From positions 6,880,501 through 6,944,500 of the forward strand of contig JAPYKE020000037.1 of the NCBI GenBank assembly GCA_028554795.2: 64,000 bases of DNA, in the 5' to 3' direction. The notes beneath the pieces were generated by a model. It saw only the letters and a program-made list of their open reading frames with translations. It did not search any database and was not told the origin of the DNA. A program made the translations under genes and the position numbers. The DNA is from Sinohyriopsis cumingii. Its lineage: Eukaryota > Mollusca > Bivalvia > Unionida > Unionidae. Position 1 is the stretch's first letter; every line of letters begins with the position of its first letter. Of this stretch, positions 11,791-24,189 are shown piece after piece.

Positions 11791-14100
11791 TTTTTACCTT
11801 TGCTAGGAATTTCATGCTTGGCGTACTAGGGTCCCTTACCTCACTACATGACACTTGATTAGTCATTTATGTTTCCTGATTCCAAGACATTTGATGCCCA
11901 GCTCGTTTAGGCCCACTGACCTGTACATTTTCTGTTACTACTGGTTTTATGTTGCATTCCTCACCTCAAGACAATGACCCTCAATTTTCATAATGATCAA
12001 ATTATGTTCCGTCTTACAATTTATTTCTTACTACTTCCGCGCAATTGTGGCTACCACGGCTTCACTTACATGTACAGCTGTGGAAACGTTGTGGAAACAT
12101 TATCCAAATCGTTTCTGCCGGGGGGGGGGGTGCGTTTCACAATCATAATTTGTAAGCTCATCTGTCACACCATCAATTCTAATCCCTGATAACGTTAAGG
12201 CAAACGTAGGGACCTTCCAACTCGCACTATGACAGTGCATTGTCGCTTGGAGCAAGTTCACTAGTGTCTGCTATCAGATATATCACCTTGATAAACTTGA
12301 GGAGAAACACGCTGATTGGAGGTACTACCAAGCATCCGTTCATACTTTGGCACACTTGCGAAGTGTTTTCAATGCGAAAAACAGATTTATCAAGTGCACC
12401 GACAATGAAGGAATACATTGTCATTGTATACATGCCTCACCGTAGGATGATATCTTTATTGTATGGAACGACTTGTCAGTGAGCATTCTGCGTAAGGACT
12501 TGAACATCTTCAGCTGTAAAGGTATGCGAGTCAGTTATTAATGTATTACGCATATTAAAATTGTTAACTAATGTACTATCACGTTTAGTGTTTCTATATG
12601 TTCTATGTAACTCAGGCTTGCGAAGTACAATGCAAATATTTTGTGTTCTCGTATGTGACCTAACAAGAGATCTACATTAGCAATAAAGTTGCATTTTATT
12701 AAGAAACGTTTTGAACAATATGATTATTATTTGATTTAGTCAGGTTCGCTTCTGAACTTGGTTACTGATTTGTAATTTTGTGCCGATAATGTAATTTGTA
12801 TAGCTTACCGTATATAACGTCATTGTACATGCCACTGTCAATCTTAGTAGACGGTGTTAGATTTATTTTGAATTGATCAGAGTCAACGATGTACCAGCTG
12901 TAGAGTTGACAATATAAGTTGACCATATCATCTGCAAAGCTGACCATAACAGCCGTAGAGCTGAATGAATAGTCTGTTGCTGGTTGAGTATCAGGTGACC
13001 GGGGGTTGCTGACCGATTGGTGGGCGCTTATTGCATGATTGACCAAGGAATTGAATGTTGGTCAGTGACTACCTGTAATGTTGACTGACTGATTGACCAT
13101 TGTGACTGGCAGCCAATGTATGATAGTGATGGGAGCGTTTTGGAACGCCAAAGTAAACGTGCAATTTAAGAGCCCTCCTTTTTAATATTATGAGTGAAAA
13201 AAATTGATACCAAATCTAAAATAATTGAAAGTAATTTTTTGTAAATATGCATGAGATTATTCAGTGACATCGTCATAATCATAATTCAGTCAAGGAGTTG
13301 CTAACTGTGTGGCCAACACATGCACTGGAGATTTATCTCTTGAACGTTTGAATAAGACCACTGTGAGCATTAAGACTGATGATTCAATATACTTTACTTG
13401 CTTGAAATAGACTTATGCAATGTAAATGACACTGACATACAATGCCTTTTTTGTATAAACCAAAGTATGACTTCTTCTTTTAGTTTCAGCTTCTAATTCA
13501 AGATGGCTAGATGTGATTGACTACAGTCAGACATGATCCCATAGTCTGCTCAAGGAATGCCTTCTTAGAAGAAAACAAATATTATTCTATACATTTGATA
13601 CGCGTTTAAAGTTTATTTAGATAAAAACAACACAAACTACAAAATCATGTTTACATTTCAACTACTGAAATACGAATACACATGCTACATGAATAACTTC
13701 GTACATCAATACTTAACATTGCCATAAGCATCAAAACTGAATATCAACAGGCCAGTGTACAATATTCATAATCAAGGTGTGTATATGCAAACTAGGTGCA
13801 CATTATCGTCTTCATCATTTAGTATTAATATAATTTACTGACCGTCAATTCTCACTAACCTCTTTCTTTCTTATTGTTTATTAAATAATTGCAAACATAC
13901 GTGCGGAAAATAATAATATTTCTTCCTCTGTATCGGGTTCTTATACCACTGTTTTTATTCTAAAACTATTCCTTAATGTCATGTTCACTTATAGCAATGG
14001 TTCTATGTGAAATTATTTTCTTGCATTAGTTATAAAATCGTTGGCATAGTCAGCCATTTCTTGTGTCTGATCTTCAACAACAAACCTTTTCCAGTCACAT
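11791..14100. other. Non-coding sequence, no gene recognised
   Basis: AT-rich sequence with a short poly(G) run (12,121-12,130). Around 12,890-13,110 the words TTGACC, TGACTG and related GACC/GACT motifs recur at short intervals, which looks like an eroded short tandem repeat. Open frames up to 94 codons (13,046-12,762, minus) contain nothing I recognise. The low-coordinate end of the Polinton fossil may reach somewhat below 14.1 kb, but I cannot trace it. Confidence 0.4.
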
Positions 14101-14144
14101 ACATTTTCCCAGTCGTGAATCTGTCTGTCGGCGTAAAGCACAAG

Positions 14145-17100
14145 CTATACACCCTTCGTTATAAGCAAGAGGAATCGAAACCTTTCTTCACACTGAGGCA
14201 GTGGTGTCGAAATATTTTCAACATAATGATTGGCTTGTGTACAGATTAAATTTGAGTGTTCCTGATCTCCTTCCACGTACTTTTCATAAATAGTCCCCAT
14301 ATAATCTGCTGCGAAACAAAATCGAGAAAAGTGATATATAACTCGCACACTACACGTCATCCATATATCAATGAAATCTTGGGTGACGGAAACAGTTGTT
14401 GTGAAAGGTTTTGGCAATCTTCAAAGTTCTGAACACTATTCGATTTCTTAACAAAGAATCAGTTTTTGTATACTGTTGAAATACTTACAGTTTAAAATAA
14501 GAGAAATGATTTTGATTTTGCGTCTAACTTGAATTTTGAAATACTCTTTGTAAATATTTTCAACTAGTTCCAAAGACAGAATAGTAATGTACTCTTCTAA
14601 ACTAGTCTTTCACAAGTACTTCTATGTTTTGGGATAAATTTTAACACTTTCCAAAACGGAATTTGATCGCAAAGGATATCACACCTTTCAATTAGTATGT
14701 CACTAAACATTACACGTCGCAAAGGAATTAGGTCTCGATGCGATAAGTCCTTTAATGTGTTTTGTATTACTGGACTTAGTTCCATAGATTTGTTTGCATC
14801 AGTCCCACATTGTAGGCAAAAGTGCAGACTCTCGAAAGGAGACATCTAAGTGTTGATCTGTGTCTGGCCAGTTCATCATTTTCGATAAATTAATCATCTA
14901 ATTCCATTCATATACCAATGGTGTAACCAGCTGTGTTTTAAGGATGGAGTTGTGCTTTGCGTTTTACTTTTATGTTGATAATGTCTACGTAAATGCATTA
15001 TCTTAGCTCAATTGACACGCTACGAACGTAGCATTCACAGTATCCTAGTTGATCATGTTATCTTTTGACCGACCAACGGAAGGTAGATTCACTGCGAAAA
15101 CAATTGGGCTTGTTCCACGGCAGCCGAGCCTTGTATACACATATTCGTGAAATGTCACATCACTACGAAAACATCGTAACTTCTCTCCTTCTCCTACTAG
15201 ACAAATCCGTCTTTGGCTAAAGATTTGGGAGTAGAATCTTCCAGACTCGAGAACATTTTATTTTGTATTTTGAACGTATGGAATTGACTTTCAAAGTCAC
15301 TTTAGTTAGGGAAAGAAATATAAAACATGTATTCTTCTTTGATATGTATATCAATTCCACGGATGGGATTCGTGGATAGGTATACGTACGACATCACTAT
15401 TACAGCTAAACAGAAAAGTAGCTAGTAGAGCGATAAGTTACGCGAACGGCATCTTTTGCGGTGGTATTAGAGGTTCGGCAACGTCGTGACGCAACGCTCA
15501 TGTCGAATAGTACGGCTTTCATCTGGTCGTAAGGCACAGCGTCGCACTCGAGCTCATATTGAGCTTGTGGTCTGAAGTAAACTCCTCAGATGATTCCCTG
15601 AGAATTTATTAATCTTTTTATATTGGCATTTATATTCATATAAAAAATGGTTGTCTTGGCAGTCTTGCCTTTTTATCCTTCCTATATTAGCGTATTGTGA
15701 TAGATAGATAGATAAAAGAAATGTATCAACAGTACGGAGACCATTAAGTATATTGCAGTGTATGTGCATCTTTATAGTCTATACAGAGTGTCATACCACA
15801 ACTGAAAACACTACACTTCGCTTCCTTGCCCCAAGTAGACAAATTCAGCTGTAGCTAAAAAGTAGAGAGTCGGTAGTCAATTCCTATCTTTAGTCCATTT
15901 ATAAAACTGGTATGTCTACTAAAACAATCATATTAGTCAGACAAGAGATAGGAAACCTGTTACGGATTTAGGCTAGCTACATGAGGTTAAAATACGGAAA
16001 ATAAGGTCCTTAAAAATAACATACAAGTGACACATCATATAATGTCTTCTTTAGCATTTGATAAGAAAGGAAAAGTAAATATACTTAAACCTTCACATCC
16101 TGAATGTCCTCAAAATGTATTTTCTTAATTCTGCAAATCCGACTTACATGAGCCATGTCATCGGTGTTCAGTCTGGATTACACATTTCGAAATTCTGCTG
16201 TAATTTCGATGATAAATGGAATTGCATCCTCCTAGCTTGTTCTATCCATTTGCCTTCTCTTTGACAGAAGTATTGCAACAGATGCAAAGCTTTCGAGGGA
16301 AGATAAGGTTGACATGGACGTGCCAAATATTCCGTCTTGGAAACTATCGGACATGAATCGATTTTCCATGCCGACAATGTAACATGACCTTGGCTAACAA
16401 CTGTATTCTTTCATTCTGTCCCACGTGTTTTACCGTTCGATGAATTTATCTTTGTCTTCTGGACTATGACACGAAAGGGGACAACTACTAAAATGGTGTT
16501 TTAGAGAAACATGTTGAGGTAGCTTGAGATTATTTGCGAACATAAGTCAAAGGGAGTTCTTTATTTATGTGACAAGAACTACTTCTGATTTTATTTTTCT
16601 CAAGCGTTACTAGCTTGTTCTATCCATTTGTCTTCACTTTGACAGAAGTATTGCAACAGACGCAAAGCTTTGAAGGGAAGAGAAGGCTGATATAAGGAAA
16701 GTTGGAACGGATCATATGTCAAGTTTGTTCTCGCATACATTTCTTTCATATACTAATCCATAGGCTTTAGCGATGGTAATAGCTTCCTCCAAAAGGTCAA
16801 TACTTCCGTGATCCAGAAATACTTTCCGACATTTTACACAGCAGCGGTCTCAATTGTGCACATCATTTAGGCAATAGTTTTTAAAAAATAAAATTTCTGA
16901 AAGTCAAACGCTTTGAAGAGCGTGTTTTTTAAAAGTGTCGAATTCTTCTTATTGTTTTATTGGCAAACCGTCGGAAGGTAGTAGCAAGCATCGGGCAAAT
17001 GAGAACACAAAGTGTTCATTAACTTCGGTATCGAAAAGGTATGAATTAATAGTATTGGCAATTTATATCAATCCAAACGTTTAAGTGTCCCACTATAATG

Positions 17101-18090
17101 CATAGCCAACAATCCATGGAATCTTTAAACTGTATCCGCCCCACCTTTGAGTAGATTTGTTTGGCACGTGGTAATTTCAGGGAATTCAGTGATTTGTTCT
17201 GAATAATATTTCAGAAACATTGTATGTCGTATGCCGAGAGATCATGAGTCACCATTGTAGCATAGTAATATCAGTAACCGTAACAATGGATGTCCACTTC
17301 ACTCCATGAGTTGTCGGTAGGGTACAAGATCTTTGGGACAAAATCGGGAAGACAAATTTATTTACATCCTACAACTGGAACAGTGAAACATTGTATGTCA
17401 TTGTATGCACTTCTCACAAGTCCGATAAGTTACGCAGCAATCATGGACGTGAGTATCAGATGTTTGTGTATATAAAAGGCATGAAAGAAAACATTTACTT
17501 TTTGGGGATTTGATCTGGTTGTCATTGATGTCATCATCAAATTCATTCTCTCATATTTCTGTAGCATTGACGTTCGAAATCCACCATTAGTTCAACGAAA
17601 CGGCATCTGTGTTTCCTGCACAATCGTGTGGCCTGAAGTTATTGGTTCAAATTGTCCACAAGAGGTTCAGAAGCTCAATATTTCTAAAACATTTTCTGCT
17701 ATTGGTTAACTTGTTTCATGTGATGTTACTCGTAACACTTAGGGCTGGCAAAAGTTCACTTGCAAGTTGAAGGAATACATTCATTCCTGTGCTTCATGAA
17801 TGCGTATGTCGGACGCTCAACAACCTCACCATCTCTATCCGGAGTTAATTTGCTGGTCTCATTCGCAGAATTATTGATCCCATTTCTAAGACACATAAGC
17901 GTATATTATACACCATGTCCTACGTGTAATGGTATCGAAATGTGTATGACACACTAGAATGTATTTTACATCTATGAAATATGGTTCCTGGAAACAGGAT
18001 TGCCCTCGAACCACTTGATGATACACCTTTAAGGTCGAGCGAAGACCCAATATATATTTTATCTTTGCAATTCGGGAAAGCCACACTCCA
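14145..18090 (-). pseudogene. Fossil Polinton protein-primed DNA polymerase B remnant
   Basis: Minus-strand matches to the intact polymerase region occur in order: HFDTIT near 17,950; TFASPKCYE against TFVSPTCYQ near 17,740; SAYDIQCFLKYYSEQ against SGYDGQFLLRYYTEQ near 17,220; HLPDACYY against HLPEAHYY near 16,990; a CCVKCRK...ITIAKA stretch against CCGKFRE...CTIAKA near 16,790; KALHLLQYFCQREGKWIEQAR against KALRWLHYLCDKEDKWIQHAR near 16,270; and ADYM...KYVEGDQE, perhaps against ADYV...KLKQEAS, near 14,310. The enzyme would have replicated the element. The remnant is thoroughly broken. Confidence 0.85.
16232..16692 (-). repeat. Direct repeat inside the fossil polymerase (about 85 bases, twice)
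   Basis: 16,232-16,316 and 16,609-16,692 are near-identical: CTAGCTTGTTCTATCCATTT, then TTTGACAGAAGTATTGCAAC, then GCAAAGCTTT. Both encode the same polymerase stretch (KAL.LLQYFCQ.E.KWIEQA) on the minus strand. Either part of the fossil was duplicated or two fossil copies of one family overlap here. Confidence 0.8.
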
Positions 18091-18299
18091 TCTCGTTAGA
18101 TGCGCACGCCTGCTGAAAATAATAGTTCTAGCTCTCTTCGTTATTTGGCTATGTTCGATTGTCGAATACGGTTCTATGCTCCAACCATTGCAACGCTATT
18201 GCTTTTTGAGACCCAGGACAATGGCACGGGTTAAGCACACCTAGTTTTGGGATTTGTTGCTTAGGACGATATACTGCGGTACCGCGACTGTCATCCAAC

Positions 18300-18640
18300 G
18301 CAAATATTTGTCTGCTGTTCCGCTAACTTGAGTAGGTGCCGCTCGGGCCATGTGTAGTGTGGCTTTTCCATAGATAGTGTTAAATTCGTCATTGGATTCT
18401 TAAATTTGCATGTGTAGTAAACTTGGTACAGACAGTCAACTTCATAATGTTGTGAGTAATGGAGACTCTCAAACGGTAGCCTTCGTTACTTTCTTTTTCG
18501 GAAGTCATTCTTGCATCTCTACAATGTGACAATATGTATCTGCCGCTACTGAATAATTTTATAGAGTCTGTGTATCTTGACTCTCTTAAGCCTTGCTGTA
18601 TAAATTGTGGGTGTTGGTTCAGGCTCCCCCATGTCATCTT
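18300..18640 (-). pseudogene. Fossil Polinton pre-polymerase ORF remnant
   Basis: Minus-strand residues YRLRVSITHN and SNDEFN...GKATLHMA correspond to DRLRLSIQHD and SNDQFD...GKATLDMT in the ORF at 51,626-52,477 of the intact Polinton. Position and orientation, just ahead of the polymerase remnant, agree with the intact layout. Function unknown. Confidence 0.75.
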
Positions 18641-18832
18641 CTAAACCACTATCATGTACCTGGTCTAACATTCATTTCAGTTAGAGTATTGGGCGACCCG
18701 GAAAGTCGTCGTCGTCGCTTTTTTGGATTATTTGTCTTCCTTTGATTTCTCACAGGAATAGTGTGCTAGTCTGATTCCAAACTTGTACTTGACCAAGTTT
18801 TACATACATTTGCTCACTATATAACATTTCTT

Positions 18833-18835
<3 letters not shown>

Positions 18836-18902
<67 letters not shown>
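18836..18902 (+). repeat. (TA)n microsatellite within the Polinton fossil
   Basis: Uninterrupted TA tract of about 67 bases between the pre-polymerase remnant and the convergent zinc-knuckle remnant. The intact Polinton has no such tract, so it arose after insertion. Confidence 0.95.
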
Positions 18903-18905
<3 letters not shown>

Positions 18906-18924
18906 GCGAGTTTCTTGCCCTTAG

Positions 18925-19400
18925 AAAAAATAGCATTCAGAATGCAAACTATGAAGATGGAATCAAAACAGATTAACATTTTGCTCGAAAATTCTCAGAG
19001 CGTCGCTCTTAAGTATACTTAAAAAGACTATGGAATACACCACCGCTCTGGATAAAGTCAAAATTTATGATAACTCTGTCATTATAATGGATAATAGTCT
19101 CCTGAATGCCCACAACCTCAAAACAAAGGAAAGACAGGAGAGAGGAGAGACAAAGTCAAATATACACATCGATGATAATTGTCAGGCAAAAGGACATTAG
19201 TCTTCAGTTTCCAAAGAAAAGAGAGAACGCAGAAGACGTTAGAGAGGAAGAGTAGTCTTCAGAAACAAAAAAGACCCAAATACGACCAGTCAAGAAATCC
19301 AAAGGAAAAAAGTCAAGACAACTCAGTGACACAGCAGAAGAGCAGGATCCCATGCCAGTGAATTCATTCAAAACCAAAAGGAGACACAGAGAATGAAAGA
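18925..19400 (+). pseudogene. Fossil of the convergent Polinton zinc-knuckle gene
   Basis: This A-rich plus-strand stretch lies between the first-ORF and pre-polymerase remnants, exactly where the intact Polinton has its oppositely oriented CCHC gene. The DNA word AAAAGGACATT.GTCT.CAG at about 19,188 matches the second zinc-knuckle coding sequence of that gene, and the Lys/Arg/Glu-rich character is shared. Convergent orientation is preserved between the two copies. Confidence 0.65.
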
Positions 19401-19623
19401 AAGAAAAAAATGAAATTTGACTTGTTATGTGTTTGAAATTTGAATTGTGATTCCAAAAAGAAGAATATGCCAAAGAAGTGTATCTTTGTCTTAAGTGTTT
19501 AGTGCTATTGATAGGTTACCTCAATACAAACTCACATACACTCATTATTCAATCATGGGAAAGGGTATTTAAAGTTTACTTGATTTGACGAATCACTGAG
19601 TACGATTTTGTTTCTAAGATATG

Positions 19624-19646
19624 TGGGTCGCCCCGAAAAGGGGCTT
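19624..19646 (-). terminator. Histone-type 3' stem-loop, fossil copy
   Basis: On the minus strand the sequence is AAGCCCCTTTTCGGGGC, then GACCCA. Compared with the histone mRNA consensus (GGCYCTTTTCARRGCC, ACCCA tail), the TTTTC loop region and ACCCA tail are kept. The stem is GCCCC/GGGGC, one base shifted relative to the canonical six-base stem. It stands at the 3' end of the terminal-ORF remnant, as do the better copies at 49.6 and 50.7 kb. Confidence 0.65.
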
Positions 19647-19985
19647 GTTTTGACAAACTCATTGACTTAACTTTAAGCGTTAACTGTCTCAAGCCCTTTC
19701 CACAACAAATGAAAGTCATCCTCCATCCTGTAGCTGTTGCCGGTTTGGTAGTGGTAGTATCTGCTGCGTCGTCTGCTGGCAGTGAGCATCCACATATTTT
19801 TGTTTGAAGTAAAGGAAACCCTAGCATTTGTAGGTCTCGTTTCCATGAGTTGAGATAAAGACATCTGATACATTTGTCTTATAATACTTAACTCTGCCAA
19901 CATATCTTGCAGAGCACACAGCGTTGTGTTTTCAATTTCTTCCTTTTCACTTCTTTCACAGGTTAAAGTTTTCCTTTTTTCTTCG
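19640..19985 (-). pseudogene. Fossil of the terminal Polinton ORF (coiled-coil-like protein)
   Basis: Minus-strand LAELSIIRQMYQMSL matches LAELRSLKQMYQTSL, and GKGLRQLTL matches GKGLRQLKL, of the ORF at 50,128-50,703. The DNA is clearly similar (GAGTTAAG...ACAAATGTATCAGA). The remnant ends about 27 bases before the stem-loop at 19,624-19,646, the same arrangement as in the intact copy. Confidence 0.85.
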
Positions 19986-19989
19986 TTTT

Positions 19990-21922
19990 TCTCTTCTTAC
20001 TGAAGTTGAATAAAAATGCTTGTCCTGTTTATTTCTGCCGATGAGAAACGGACTCTTATTTTTTCCTTATATCTCTCTACATTCCAAGGACCATAAGAAG
20101 GAATGAAAGTATAGGTTATAAATTTGACAGTAAGTTTAACTGCTATCCAAATTATATCTGTATCTCTTCCTTTTTGCCGTATACTTCTTTAAACATTATG
20201 AGAACTACTCTTAAGTTACCTTCCTTTTGAGGCCGTCATTTTGAGGACTCACTAAATACAATCAAAGACTACCATTAATCTGAGAACCTGACAATTTTGT
20301 TGTTATTGCGCCTGCCCTGCTAAAACATGGAAACATATTTATTTAAAAGAATATGAAATAATCCATCTGCAACTAAAACTATAGACAGACAAGTATATGT
20401 TCACATTTTATAAAGATAAAATTTTAAGTTATTTTGCCGAAAACAACACATTATGCAGTTTTGAAACTGCGTGACCTCTTTTATTGACACAATCAAAAAT
20501 TACCATTCACTTGCGAAATGAGAAATGTCAGTATAAAAACATTATGTATCGAGTCTAGATAACGCAAAATGAAAACATACGAATATCAGACATACTGAAG
20601 TTTTCAGGTCATCTATTAAAATAAATAAAATACATTGATCTGAAACAGGAACTTTTTTTTCTTGAAAGGGTTCATTTGCCTTGTTTTTAAAACGTTTTTA
20701 AATTCACTTTTCTACGCCTAGATGCGCTACCAGGTTCCCAAAGCTAGACTTTATGGAATGATTATTTTTTCTCCTTAAAACTACATTTGAAAACAGAGAC
20801 ATATCGATTTGCTTAACAACAATCATTTAGTCACCTTGAAGTAGGCGACCTGCATTTAAACTATCCATCTCTAACGATCCGAATTTGAGAAAGAATTTAG
20901 GACACTTACATTACATACGTTTATTTCTTTTCCGAACAATAAATAGTTATATTCCTTTTGAAATTTTCATGTAAACAAATAGACAATAGATGATAAACAC
21001 CGACTGGAATGCTAGTGTGTAGGTTAACTGATTAAGCATTTAAATAAATAGAAATGCTACTTTTTATAAACATGCTTGTAAAATAAATCTCACATGTGTT
21101 ATAGTATTAACATATACATGTATTAACTAATTACCTTCAAATCGGCGACATGCATCAAAATGATCTTTGAGAAGCCGATTGTATAGAGTCTGCAAGCACG
21201 GCATATAATGGGGCCCACATAATTTCCATGTCTGTGTTAGGTCTTGAAGTCCGCGAATCCCTTATATATAGATGTATAGTATGTACGCTGTATCTATGAT
21301 ATACCACTAGATGTATACATTTTTTTTAAAAGGAACCGAGGCTTGCCGAGTTTTATTTTAATGAAAAATGTATACGAAAGATATCACATTGTTACATCGT
21401 ATACACTGTACATATATTTTACGTACATCACATGCAAATACATATATTTGCCCTTGAATGGAGTTTCAGATTGACTATAGGCATCTATGTATTGAACTAA
21501 CGAAAAACTGAACTCATTATATACCGTCCAAGTGTATCCGCTACCAAATGCAGTCTGTGCCTTTTGTTGCTATTTACAATCACTTTTGCAGTTTGATAAG
21601 TTGATTGTTTTACTTTCGAGTTTCTATTTTTATTAACATTGATTAAATCAATATAAGACACAGTTATGACTAAAACATGAAAGATGGCTTTAATGAAGAC
21701 AGCAGAACATTACAAACACTTGGTTAGCTCAATCATTGATATGAGTGCTCAGCCCTTCAGGTACCGACGCATGGAAATTGTTTTTAGCGTGGATTGGAAA
21801 CTAATCAAAATTACGAAAAAAAAACCAAGATGTATATTTAATTTGTATTGTGTTAGCCTTTATCCATGATCCATGATCTAAGTCATTATTCTGCTTTAAT
21901 AACAGAACTACCGACCATAAAA

Positions 21923-21970
<48 letters not shown>

Positions 21971-23999
21971 CTTCGGTCTGTTTGAATTAACACTTTTACC
22001 ATCATTGATAGGTCCTGAGACGCCGTTGGATGACATAAGCGGAAATCCTATACGATCGTCTCTATAATGATTTTCACTCGCGTCTTGCTAATATGGTGCA
22101 GAGAGATGGGACTTTGGACATTTTCATACTTAATTAATACAAATAGATTTTATAACGTTATAAAAGGTTGAATAAACAATAACTAAATACTAACTACATC
22201 AATGAGGAACAGCACCATGAAACGTGGCTAAAAGTACCTAATTTGTTTCACACAAAATATTTAAAACAAATTAGATATTTTTAGCTATAGATGACCTGAA
22301 AAGTTAATGTTTTTACATATAGCATAAAATTCGAAATTATATGTGAAATACACTGTAGCATTTTCTAATTTCTGGAATATTAATAGTATGCATCAGATTA
22401 CCGGCAATAGGGAAATTGTATCACTGATGCTAAAATGTCTTTTCCAGAGTTCTGTTCTGATGAGAGGCTTGAACATTCCATGTCATTTCGTGCTATTTTG
22501 TACATTACTGCCCTGTTTATCTGAAGCTTTTGTGAAAGAGAAAACAAAAATAAACTAAGCAGTGAATGTAATCTAATAAAATACATACCATTATCCTTTA
22601 GTTTCATATTTAAATATTTACAATATTTACATCCATACAAATTCGATTTAGGTCAAATCCCTAAAATGACCATTTAATCATATTTTGTAATTTTCTTTGT
22701 ATGCATAATGACCTGTCAATTCCCAACAAATAAGAGTAAGTGAAGGTACCCTTCCTGTATTTAGGTGGCAAATGGTTTCCATATTTTCTCAAGCTAGTTG
22801 TTACTCTGAATGGTATTTCTGTCGACGTGTACAAAATGAGTCACTGGTTGAGAAACTTGCACGTAAAAGCACATGGCATTACATGGTACTGTATTCATAA
22901 TACCACATGATTAGTCTCATTTCCTAATTTGATCTTGTCTGCCGGACATTGACCTCAAACAGGTCTTAACTGTAATGACTTAAATCAATCATTAGTGTAT
23001 TTAATTAGCATGTAAATAACACTGCAATGCTCTATTGTTCTTGAGACTATGGATATCATAATTAAAACTAGCAGGAATTGTTGACACAGTGGTATGAATT
23101 CATAATGGAATGTAGCATTGCCTTTGTTCAGTAATATGATCACTTTTATTAACTATCTTAACAATAAAGATTACAATTGTCCATAAACTCCATTCTCATA
23201 TCATGGCATATTTTATTTGGTCATGAGATGCAAGAAGAAGACTGCGAAAGAATACCTGTCTGTCATGGTTATTTATTTTTTAACGCACATATATGTAATC
23301 AAATGTGAACAACATATATTACTAGTACATACTGTTTTAGGGCCATTACATATGATGCACTTTAATTTAGTACCAAAAATCATGTAGATATTTTATAATC
23401 CTTCTCAATGTCAGATCCTAATTTGTTTATCTCTTGCCAAAATGAAAATTATTTTACACATTTTTCTATATTTTTTGGATGAAAATTCTTTTTTTAATAT
23501 AGTAATAAAATACACGATATACAATAAAATGATTTGAGCGACAAAATACACATACATGTTGATTTGGAATATAAGACGAAGCCCAGACTTTATAATCCAA
23601 ATGTGACAACTTATAGGGCAGCAAATCTGTATCATCTTTTTGAATTTTGAAATTACATATTCTTGTATTTTGGCTTTAACATTTCTTTTGAGTTTAGTTT
23701 TTTTATTTATGATTTTAATCTGGTTTCGTGGACATTTTTTGTAATAGGTTCCTTCCTCTGTGTCTCCTCACGTGTTGCTTTTCCTGGTAGTGATGCAGTT
23801 CTTATAAATTATCCCGGTTGTCTTTCTACAGTTGAATACTCCTCCTTAAACTATGGTACTATAGTCATTTTCTTCCGTTTTGCTTTCATACTTGACTTGT
23901 AGTTTTTACATAAAAAATAATCCCTTTTACTTTCAGATGTTACATTCACCAAACATTGATACCATTTTAAATAGGAATTTTTCAACTGTTTACCATGTA
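19990..23999. other. Non-coding sequence with (CT)n and a dispersed repeat
   Basis: No gene seen. A (CT)n microsatellite lies at 21,928-21,967. The stretch 21,264-21,380 (TGTATAGTATGTACGCTGTAT, ATGTATACATTTTT, GAGGCTT) is related to 46,884-46,990 and more weakly to 46,212-46,300. GACTTTGGACATTTTCATA at 22,109 is related to 46,397. Much of 20.0-23.9 kb is plain AT-rich DNA in which no frame carries a recognised domain. Confidence 0.45.
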
Positions 24000-24187
24000 A
24001 GGGCTGTTCCATTAAAACACACATGGGCCCAGAGAAGATATTTTTAAAATGGGGTTCTCCACAAAAGGGTGCAATTTAAAATATTCTTATCATATTAATA
24101 TGAACTCTGTGAAGTCAAAGTATACTGGCATATAGTTTAAAAAACTGTCTTTCCTGTGTATCGTGTATGTTTAAATGGAACAGTCCT
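24000..24187 (+). mobile_element. MITE-like element with 20-bp terminal inverted repeats
   Basis: The left end AGGGCTGTTCCATTAAAACA (24,000-24,019) is matched at the right end by TGTTTAAATGGAACAGTCCT (24,168-24,187), whose complement agrees at 18 of 20 positions. The 188-base interior has no open frame of note. I see no clear target-site duplication, so the superfamily is undetermined. It is probably a non-autonomous DNA transposon. Confidence 0.7.
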
Positions 24188-24189
24188 AA

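Larger units (their letters stand above)
14100..19985 (-). mobile_element. Polinton/Maverick fossil, heavily decayed, partial
   Basis: Read on the minus strand from 19,985 downward, short protein and DNA matches to the Polinton at 49-64 kb appear in the same order and relative orientation: first-ORF remnant (LAEL...QMYQ), histone-type stem-loop, convergent zinc-knuckle remnant, pre-polymerase remnant, then DNA polymerase B remnants ending near 14.1-14.4 kb. Parts right of the polymerase in the intact copy (BIR, ATPase, integrase, capsid proteins) were not found. It carries many breaks and a (TA)n expansion at 18,836-18,902, so it is much older than the 49-kb copy. No terminal inverted repeats were recognised. 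Confidence 0.85.
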
